Assembly (NCBI GenBank): GCA_002938045.1
Contig: PTLJ01000025.1
Coordinates: forward strand, 1-11,559
Reading direction: 5' to 3'
Length of the DNA: 11,559 nt
DNA from: Alphaproteobacteria bacterium MarineAlpha3_Bin4
Lineage (GTDB): Bacteria > Pseudomonadota > Alphaproteobacteria > Rhodospirillales > Casp-alpha2
Shown: one piece after another, positions 6,053-11,559 of the stretch
How positions within the stretch are numbered: position 1 is the stretch's first letter
Layout of the letters: each line of letters opens with the position of its first letter
The notes under the pieces: generated by a model
The model's database searches: none
Told to the model about the DNA's origin: nothing
What the model saw: the letters and a program-made list of their open reading frames with translations, nothing else
Translations under genes and position numbers: made by a program

Positions 6053-7246
6053 CTATCCGTTGGCTTTTTTTGCGGCGGGTATCTTAGACTTATGTTTCTT
6101 CGCCGGTTGCACCAATTCGACCAGCCGCGGATGGACGACCCTGCCATCCTTGGTAACCAGGGTTCCGCTGATCGTTTCGTCCTCCCAGTCGAAGGCGAAC
6201 GACTTGCTATCGGGGTCGACGTGCGGCGTGATGAAGTTGAGCAGGTTCTTAGCGTAGAGCACGCTAGCGTCCTCGGCCATTCGGCTGGCGACATTGCCGT
6301 GGCCGATGATCTTGACGCCGTTCTTTGTAGTCGTCACCTGATTGAGCTTGGTTAGCGAGCAGTTGCCACCGGCCTCGACCGCGAGATCAACGATCACGGA
6401 CCCGGCTGGCATAGTGGCAACCATACCTTCAGTCAAGAGAATCGGCGCCGGGCGGCCCGGAATTAGCGCTGTGGTGATGACAATATCCTGCTTCTTGAGG
6501 TGTTCTGCGACGACCTGCTTCTGCTTCTCGAAGTACTCGGGCGGCATCTCCCTGGCGTAGCCGCTTTCGGTCTGGGCGTCCTTCTCCATCTCTGGATCGA
6601 CCTCAAGAAACTTGCCACCAAGACTCTCGACCTGTTCCTTGGTCGACAACCGCACGTCGGTCGCGGTGACGATAGCGCCGAGGCGTTTGGCCGTTGCAAT
6701 CGCCTGCAATCCGGCGACACCGACACCCATGATGAATACCCTTGCTGGCGGCACAGTACCCGCAGCGGTCATCATCATCGGCAACACACGGCCGAACTCA
6801 GAAGCCGCGTCAAGTACCGCCTTGTATCCAGCCAGATTCGACTGCGACGACAGGATGTCCATTGACTGTGCGCGGGAGATGCGCGGCATCATCTCCATGG
6901 CGAAAGCAGTGACGCCGGTCTTAGCCAGGGCTTGCATGCCCTTGATGTCGGCCAGCGCGTTGAGGTGCGCGACTAGAATTGTCCCTTTCTTCAGCGTCGC
7001 CAACTCGCCGGATTCCGGCGCCGCGACTTTGAATACCATGTCGGCGCCGCGGTAGGTCGCGGCCGCACCGGGGGCGATCTGCGCGCCGGCTTCCTTGTAG
7101 GCAGCGTCGGTAAAGGACGTTCCGATGCCAGCGCCTTTTTCGACGGCGACGGTGAACCCGAATTTGATTAGTTTCTTGACGACTTCCGGGGAGACGGCGA
7201 CGCGCGCTTCGCCCCGTCTGCATTCTTTTGGAACGGCGATCTTCAT
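6053..7246 (-). CDS. pntAA: NAD(P) transhydrogenase subunit alpha part 1
   Basis: This is the soluble NAD(H)-binding domain I of transhydrogenase, related to alanine dehydrogenase. At 397 residues it has the usual length. The N-terminus MKIAVPKECRRGEARVAVSP is typical. The so-called RQD loop is intact (Arg122, Gln127, Asp130 within PRISRAQSMD). The Rossmann motif GVGVAG is at 174-179, with Asp197 for the NAD ribose. A Lys/Ala-rich tail links to the separate membrane part. The ATG at 7246 is preceded by GGAGGG (7256-7261) at good spacing, so this is the first gene of a three-gene operon. The promoter must lie in the 407-base space shared with the divergent creatinase gene. Confidence 0.97.
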   Translation of the reverse strand: MKIAVPKECRRGEARVAVSPEVVKKLIKFGFTVAVEKGAGIGTSFTDAAYKEAGAQIAPGAAATYRGADMVFKVAAPESGELATLKKGTILVAHLNALADIKGMQALAKTGVTAFAMEMMPRISRAQSMDILSSQSNLAGYKAVLDAASEFGRVLPMMMTAAGTVPPARVFIMGVGVAGLQAIATAKRLGAIVTATDVRLSTKEQVESLGGKFLEVDPEMEKDAQTESGYAREMPPEYFEKQKQVVAEHLKKQDIVITTALIPGRPAPILLTEGMVATMPAGSVIVDLAVEAGGNCSLTKLNQVTTTKNGVKIIGHGNVASRMAEDASVLYAKNLLNFITPHVDPDSKSFAFDWEDETISGTLVTKDGRVVHPRLVELVQPAKKHKSKIPAAKKANG

Positions 7247-7653
7247 GAGGAAATTCCCTCCACCTTGGCGTTCTATCTATCGGACCGCAGTAGGGCTGGG
7301 AGCCGCCATCGGTCTGGTGTTTATGCCCGGTCACACGGTTTGAGACAAGGCCCCGGCTCGTTCCATCCCCAACGGCAAGAGATGGTAGTCTAGTTTGTTG
7401 TGACAGAAATAGACCGACATAAACCCTTGTGACGTCAATGCCGGTAATTTCCAGCCTACAGGGGCTTCGCAGTCTAAATTCTCGGCCGTGGCCAAGTTGC
7501 ACTTCAACAATTAACGCCGTTCGATTCCGCTCCGACGCTATCGTTCAACGCCGATACTTCATACCCATATACAAGGCTTAAACGCAATTGATGTTGGTCC
7601 TGCTTCGGGTGTTCTGTAATCATGAAGCCCCACAACAAGTTGGCGTCGGGGGG
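7247..7653. other. Intergenic region between divergent pntAA and creatinase genes
   Basis: These 407 bases carry the pntAA ribosome binding site at 7256-7261. They presumably also carry both divergent promoters. I see no convincing -35/-10 pair; CATATA near 7566-7571 is a weak candidate for the creatinase gene. No RNA gene, repeat or gene remnant was recognised. The reading frame of the creatinase is open back to TTG 7588 and ATG 7591. Confidence 0.5.
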
Positions 7654-8862
7654 ATGGTGGAAGACTTAATCGTGATCAAGAACGGAGAGCACGTGATGCC
7701 GACCTTCTCCGCCGTTGAAATGGCCGGCCGGCTGGCTAAGTTACGCGCGCATATGGTCGAGGCTAGAATTGAGGCAACGTTGTTCACCTCGTACCACAAT
7801 ATAATCTACTTCAGCGAATTCCTCTATTGCGCCTTCGGTCGGCCGTACGGGTTGGTTGTTACGGAGGACAGCGCGAGTTTGATCTCGGCCAACGTCGACG
7901 GCGGCCAGCCATGGCGACGCACCCAAGGTGAAAACTTGTCCTATACCGACTGGCATCGGGATAACTATTTCCGCGCCGTACAAAAGCTGATCCCGGACGG
8001 CAGCCGTGTCGGCATTGAGTTTGACCATATCAACCTTGATAGCCGCGCTAAGGTGGAGGCGTCGTTGCCTGGCTCCGAGTTTGTCGATGTCGCCAAGCCG
8101 GCCATGTCCATGCGCATGTTCAAGTCGGCCGAGGAGATTGCCGTCATCAAGAACGGCGCACGCATCGCCAACATTGGTGGCGGCGCTTGCCTTGAGGCGA
8201 TCGGCGAGGGCGTTCCAGAATACGAGATCGCACTCCACTCGACCCGTGCCATGGTGCGAGAGATTGCCGCCACCTACCCACACGTAGAGTTAATGGATAC
8301 TTGGACCTGGTTCCAGTCGGGCATCAACACCGACGGTGCCCACAATCCGCTAACCAGCCGCAAATTGGAGAAGGGGGATATTCTTATCCTTAATTGTTTT
8401 CCAATGATCTCCGGCTACTACTCGGCTCTCGAACGCACACTTTTCCTTGATCACGCCAGCGACGATCATTTGCGGCTCTGGGAGGTCAACATTCAAGTGC
8501 ATGAGCGCGGCTTGGAACTCATCCAACCAGGTGTTCGGTGTTGCGAAATCGCTCATGAGTTAAACGAGATCTACAAGCAGCACGACCTGCTGCAGTACCG
8601 CACTTTCGGGTACGGCCACTCCTTCGGTGTTTTGTCGCACTACTACGGTCGTGAAGCCGGCTTGGAGTTGAGGGAAGACGTAGAGACCGTACTGGAGCCA
8701 AACATGGTCATTTCCATGGAACCGATGATCATGCTGCACGAGGGTCTTCCCGGCGCGGGTGGCTACCGCGAACACGATATCCTAGTGGTCACCGAGGATG
8801 GAGCGGAGAACATCACAGACTTTCCCTATGGACCGGAACACAACATAATTTCAGCCCGTTGA
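7654..8862 (+). CDS. Creatinase (creatine amidinohydrolase), M24 fold
   Basis: Creatinase hydrolyses creatine to sarcosine and urea without a metal. The protein follows Pseudomonas putida creatinase nearly end to end, with long identical runs such as LMDTWTWFQSGINTDGAHNP and GYGHSF. Using the ATG at 7654 (402 residues against 403 in P. putida), all known active-site residues are kept: Phe61, Arg63, His230, Tyr256, Glu260, His322, Arg333, Glu356 and His374. Upstream in-frame starts (TTG 7588, ATG 7591) would add about 21 residues unlike the family; no start has a clear Shine-Dalgarno sequence. It ends 16 bases from the convergent amidinotransferase gene. No creatininase or sarcosine oxidase gene is beside it. 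Activity on guanidinoacetate rather than creatine is an alternative that sequence alone cannot exclude. Confidence 0.93.
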   Translation: MVEDLIVIKNGEHVMPTFSAVEMAGRLAKLRAHMVEARIEATLFTSYHNIIYFSEFLYCAFGRPYGLVVTEDSASLISANVDGGQPWRRTQGENLSYTDWHRDNYFRAVQKLIPDGSRVGIEFDHINLDSRAKVEASLPGSEFVDVAKPAMSMRMFKSAEEIAVIKNGARIANIGGGACLEAIGEGVPEYEIALHSTRAMVREIAATYPHVELMDTWTWFQSGINTDGAHNPLTSRKLEKGDILILNCFPMISGYYSALERTLFLDHASDDHLRLWEVNIQVHERGLELIQPGVRCCEIAHELNEIYKQHDLLQYRTFGYGHSFGVLSHYYGREAGLELREDVETVLEPNMVISMEPMIMLHEGLPGAGGYREHDILVVTEDGAENITDFPYGPEHNIISAR

Positions 8863-8878
8863 GTCGATTGCCACCCGC

Positions 8879-10000
8879 CTATTGATTCGGAAAGTAATCT
8901 TGACAGTCGCCTTCGCGGCAAACGTCCGTGGTATTGCAATGTAGCGCCCCACCGAAGGGATAGACTTCGCGGAAGGGAATAGGGATAACCTCGAAGCCGA
9001 GTTTGTCGAGCTGTTCGGCCTGATAAACCTCCGTCTCCTCGACGCAAACTGTTTGCTGATCAAGAACCAAGACATTCATGGACAACCAGACAGATGAATA
9101 ACAAAGTGGAGGTGGCTCATTATGGGCGGGCGGCGCCGCATCGACGATCTCCCAGTCATTGCGGTGGAAAAATGCGCGCTGTTGGTCGGGCAATCGACGC
9201 TCCGGATTGTTGATGATCAGCCCCGGGCGGAGCGGTGTGAAGGTAGCATCAATGTGGATGGGATAGGGATCGCCAGGGAAATTCACCGCATGAACGCGGT
9301 GGTCAGTAAAATGGCGCTTCAACCAATCGATGCCAAGAAGGTTAGTTGTGAACCCGTGTTGCACGACCAGATCCTTGCCGAAGCGTAGCACGTCGGCGGC
9401 ATCGAACAGGGGTTCTTCCTCGGTGGTAACGAAGTCCTTACGAGCAACCATATCAAGACGTTCTTCAATGGTAATGTTTTCGGATAAGTAATCGGGCTTA
9501 TAAGATCGGTCCGTCAGGCGCGGTTTTGGAGCTGCTTCGTGACGCATGTTGGGGTCTTCCGAGCAGTAGCGCTTCAAAAGCGGCCGATAGCACAGGTATT
9601 CGAACCAGCGGGACCGATAGGACATGGTAGCTTCCAGCATTTCGCTACCCAACGTCAGAAGGACATCCCTGGGAGGCGTACAGCCGAACATTGTCCCATG
9701 GGTCCAATCGGGCGTACTGATCTTCTGATTGAAGTCGATGGGCGTCGGACGGTCGACGCGGATGCCACGCCCTTCCAGGATACGGACAAAATCGTTTAGA
9801 AGCTCGTTGGCGTGGGCCACTGTCTCCGGCGGGCGCGGACCATGGCGCCCCCGCATGTCGCTGTCAACGGGGATCTTCGGTTCGCTTGCCGGTTCCGCGG
9901 GCGGAATGCAACAACCATCTGCGACCCCGACGATAACGTGTTTAAGGGGATCCCACTCGTTCCAAGAGTTGACTATTGTCGGAGTTGAAAAAACGCCCAT
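8879..10000 (-). CDS. L-arginine:glycine amidinotransferase-type enzyme
   Basis: This enzyme moves the amidino group from arginine to an amine acceptor; with glycine it gives ornithine and guanidinoacetate, the creatine precursor. Resemblance to human AGAT (GATM) is high along its length, e.g. NEWDPLKHVIVG, FDAAD, HIDATF and WLSMNVLVLD. Counting from the ATG at 10000 (373 residues), the catalytic triad is Asp200, His249 and Cys355, matching human Asp254, His303 and Cys407, with the same 49-residue Asp-His spacing. Binding residues Asp98, Asp251, Arg268 and Ser303 also match. The frame opens at GTG 10012, but GGAG at 10007-10010 is well placed only for ATG 10000. The loop before the catalytic His has Tyr246 and Ile248 where human AGAT has Asn300 and Met302, so the acceptor may not be glycine. 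There is no mitochondrial-type leader. Confidence 0.9.
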   Translation of the reverse strand: MGVFSTPTIVNSWNEWDPLKHVIVGVADGCCIPPAEPASEPKIPVDSDMRGRHGPRPPETVAHANELLNDFVRILEGRGIRVDRPTPIDFNQKISTPDWTHGTMFGCTPPRDVLLTLGSEMLEATMSYRSRWFEYLCYRPLLKRYCSEDPNMRHEAAPKPRLTDRSYKPDYLSENITIEERLDMVARKDFVTTEEEPLFDAADVLRFGKDLVVQHGFTTNLLGIDWLKRHFTDHRVHAVNFPGDPYPIHIDATFTPLRPGLIINNPERRLPDQQRAFFHRNDWEIVDAAPPAHNEPPPLCYSSVWLSMNVLVLDQQTVCVEETEVYQAEQLDKLGFEVIPIPFREVYPFGGALHCNTTDVCREGDCQDYFPNQ

Positions 10001-10406
10001 TACAAGCTCCACTCTTATTCGTTTTGTTCACCAGTTTTTTCAACCAATACCCAACATTTAGAAATTCGGCAAGATCCCCTATCATGCATGTATCACGAAT
10101 ACTTTAAAGTAGGGACCAGATGCTAGAAACTCAAAGAAGTGTAACGATTAAGAAATTCTACCGGAGGTAACAGCGACGCCATCACCGGCAGCTAGCAGCA
10201 AACTTCGCCCCTACCAGGGCTCTGCGAATGCGAGCACAAGTTTTGCTCCGTCATCCGACTTCGTCGGCGTCTGCTCGGTAAACTGGATTCACCCGTCCCA
10301 TTCGACCGCTAGATAAACCGCGCCACTTGGGTTAATGCTGACGAGACATTACTTGCCGGCCGTTGCCTGCCCTTCAAAAACAAATGGCCGGAAAGGAACG
10401 ACGACA
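10001..10406. other. Intergenic region between amidinotransferase and permease genes
   Basis: This 406-base divergent gap is AT-rich on its left side (about 10010-10160), where the amidinotransferase promoter should lie. It holds the palindromes CATGCATG (10083-10090) and TACTTTAAAGTA (10100-10111), a strong but ownerless Shine-Dalgarno sequence GGAGGT (10163-10168), and a small hairpin CCGAC/GTCGG (10255-10267). The permease ribosome binding site AAAGGAA is at 10392-10398. No intact gene was seen. Confidence 0.55.
10100..10111. promoter_or_regulatory. 12-base perfect palindrome, candidate operator
   Basis: TACTTTAAAGTA is perfectly self-complementary and lies about 100 bases upstream of the amidinotransferase start, 10 bases from another palindrome (CATGCATG). 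Its position in a divergent regulatory gap fits a site for a dimeric regulator, but no regulator gene is present in the window and the motif is not one I can assign. Confidence 0.35.
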
Positions 10407-11300
10407 ATGACGGCACTAACCTATGACAGTAGATCGCAGCTGCGCGGCGTTATTGCCGCTGGCGTGTCCGCAACCAGCTTCGGCGTCAGCATCACCTTCG
10501 CCACCGTCGCCTATGCGGGCGGCAGCGATCCACTGACGGTGGTCGCATTCCGCACCGTCGCCGGCCTGCTAATCTCCCTCGCCATAGTCTCTTTCGTGCG
10601 CCGACCCCTGCTGCCGGAACGCAACGCCATGACGCCGTTGATGTTGATGGTCGCCGGCCTGTTGTTCGTAAACTACGGTTACAACTGGTCAGTCCATTAC
10701 ATCCCGATCAGCCTAGCCGTGTTGGTATTCTATACGTTTCCGCTCATCGTGCTTGCAGTCGAGGCGCTCGGCAATTGGCGGCTGCCGGCAGTGGCATCGT
10801 TGTTCGCCTTCGTGCTCGCCTTCATCGGCCTAGGCCTGGCGTTAGGGCCGTCGTTCGCGGAACTGAACTGGCGCGGCCTACTATGCGCGTGCTTGGCGTC
10901 TGTCGGCGGCGTCCTGATGTTCGTATTCGGTGCCCGCGCGGCAAGGACAACGGGCCTGATGACGATGACCGTCTTCACCCACATCATCGCCGGGCCGCTG
11001 ACGATAATGGCGGTGTTTGCTTTCGGCGGCCCTGCCCTGCCAACGACCGGTCTCGGTTGGCTTGGTCTCAACGTGGCGGCGGCGGCCTATGTCAACGGGT
11101 TATTGTTTCAGTTCATCGCAATGCGCCTCGCCACGCCCGCCCTCGCCGCGATGGTCTTCAACATGGAGCCGCTGGCCGTCATCGTCCTAGCGACACTTTA
11201 CCTGGGTGAGCGGCTGGAGATGGTGCAATATGCTGGCGGCGTCTGCGTTCTGGCTGCGATCCTGATCGCTAGCCGCCAGCGCATCCAGCCTATCCCGTGA
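10407..11300 (+). CDS. DMT superfamily permease, EamA family
   Basis: This is an inner-membrane transporter of 297 residues with about ten predicted spans in two EamA repeats (roughly residues 10-147 and 155-290). The second repeat ends in the typical pattern FNMEPLAVIVLATLYLGERL, followed by a final span. The first repeat has the equivalent LVFYTFPLIVLAVEAL. EamA proteins usually move amino acids, nucleosides or other small metabolites; the substrate cannot be read from sequence. The ATG at 10407 is chosen because AAAGGAA (10392-10398) precedes it. The longer frame from 10335 adds a polar, unrelated 24 residues. The gene is divergent from the amidinotransferase, so a role in moving a guanidino compound, arginine or ornithine is possible but only inferred from position. 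Confidence 0.9.
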   Translation: MTALTYDSRSQLRGVIAAGVSATSFGVSITFATVAYAGGSDPLTVVAFRTVAGLLISLAIVSFVRRPLLPERNAMTPLMLMVAGLLFVNYGYNWSVHYIPISLAVLVFYTFPLIVLAVEALGNWRLPAVASLFAFVLAFIGLGLALGPSFAELNWRGLLCACLASVGGVLMFVFGARAARTTGLMTMTVFTHIIAGPLTIMAVFAFGGPALPTTGLGWLGLNVAAAAYVNGLLFQFIAMRLATPALAAMVFNMEPLAVIVLATLYLGERLEMVQYAGGVCVLAAILIASRQRIQPIP

Positions 11301-11309
11301 ACAGTTAGA

Positions 11310-11333
11310 CATCTTCGCCCCCGATGGTTTTTT
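11310..11333 (+). terminator. Weak terminator-like site after the permease gene
   Basis: A short stem CATC/GATG (11310-11313 with 11323-11326) with a nine-base loop is followed by six T residues at 11328-11333, ten bases after the permease stop. The stem is only four pairs long, so terminator function is doubtful. Confidence 0.3.
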
Positions 11334-11511
11334 AGATACCGGCCGCGGCAGTCTTTACCATAAAGGCGGGATCGCCGTCGTCCTCTTCCTCAAATACCGT
11401 ATTGCTGGGCTGGTGAACATTTCTTTCGCCGCCTTCCGCTGCGAACATTACCGAATTTAGATCACCTCTCGAGTCATTTAGGGAATTACGATTGCGCAGC
11501 GAGCCAAACAA
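11332..11511 (-). CDS. Doubtful short minus-strand reading frame at the window end
   Basis: Read on the minus strand, the frame stays open from 11529 down to a TAA at 11332-11334. Its C-terminal part looks protein-like, with an acidic run FEEEDDGDPAF and end VKTAAAGI. The only possible long start is TTG at 11511 (59 residues); the first ATG (FAAEGGERN) would give about 30 residues. No ribosome binding site supports either, and an in-frame TGA lies at 11530-11532. I do not recognise a family. It may be the broken C-terminal end of a gene that once extended to the right, or simply chance. Confidence 0.25.
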   Translation of the reverse strand: MFGSLRNRNSLNDSRGDLNSVMFAAEGGERNVHQPSNTVFEEEDDGDPAFMVKTAAAGI

Positions 11512-11559
11512 AATCGCGCAGCTCCGTGGTCAATCGGCGAGCGGCACCGCGAAACGACC

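Noticed and set aside
6921..7502. Long minus-strand frame overlapping the pntAA start and its upstream region
   Set aside because: It is a frame shadow of pntAA; its composition is Arg-rich and it resembles no protein.
7591..7653. Longer N-terminus for creatinase from TTG 7588 or ATG 7591
   Set aside because: The extra 21-22 residues do not match the family, while starting at 7654 gives almost exactly the length of the P. putida enzyme.
7741..8283. 180-residue minus-strand frame opposite the creatinase gene
   Set aside because: It is fully antisense to a clearly conserved enzyme and lies in a codon-position shadow.
9122..9388. Plus-strand frame opposite the amidinotransferase
   Set aside because: It is antisense to strongly conserved coding sequence, with no independent start signal or homology.
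10335..10406. Longer N-terminus for the EamA permease
   Set aside because: The ATG at 10407 has a well-spaced AAAGGAA and leads directly into the first membrane span; the extension is polar and unrelated.

Overview
This window looks like chromosomal DNA of a GC-rich alphaproteobacterium, plausibly a Rhodospirillales-type lineage. The clues are a three-gene proton-translocating transhydrogenase operon with a split alpha subunit (the layout known from Rhodospirillum rubrum), a COQ9-family gene in the neighbourhood of a divergent rpsU, and a split housekeeping/accessory layout. No rRNA, tRNA, CRISPR array or intact insertion sequence is visible. Intergenic spaces are long (five of about 280 to 410 bases), and two of them hold recognisable gene remnants. 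That suggests a genome undergoing decay or rearrangement; a host-associated lifestyle is an inference only.

Layout. Bases 35-529 (+) encode PurE, with no purK downstream. Bases 572-1012 (+) are a frameshifted remnant of a DUF1194 (von Willebrand A-like) secreted protein. Bases 1035-1982 (-) encode an unrecognised 315-residue protein. After a GC-rich intergenic stretch with hairpins comes a two-gene unit on the minus strand: peptide deformylase (2897-3466) overlapping a COQ9-family ubiquinone-biosynthesis protein (2269-2904). Ribosomal protein S21 (rpsU, 3622-3825, +) is transcribed divergently from it. A 415-base gap after rpsU holds two hairpins and a short minus-strand piece resembling the C-terminal end of a corrinoid-binding protein. 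The minus-strand operon pntAA-pntAB-pntB occupies 4242-7246.

The right-hand third is a guanidino-compound module. A creatinase (7654-8862, +) and an L-arginine:glycine amidinotransferase-type enzyme (8879-10000, -) meet tail to tail with 16 bases between their stop codons. A DMT/EamA-family permease (10407-11300, +) is divergent from the amidinotransferase. Both enzymes keep their full sets of known catalytic residues. The amidinotransferase makes guanidinoacetate from arginine and glycine. The creatinase hydrolyses creatine to sarcosine and urea, or possibly guanidinoacetate to glycine and urea. In the latter case the pair would perform a net arginase reaction with glycine as a recycled carrier. 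No guanidinoacetate methyltransferase, creatininase, sarcosine oxidase or urease is present in the window. The amidinotransferase differs from the human enzyme at the loop that selects the amidino acceptor, so its true product is open. This module is the most interesting part of the window.

The last 250 bases contain only a weak terminator-like site and a doubtful minus-strand reading frame.
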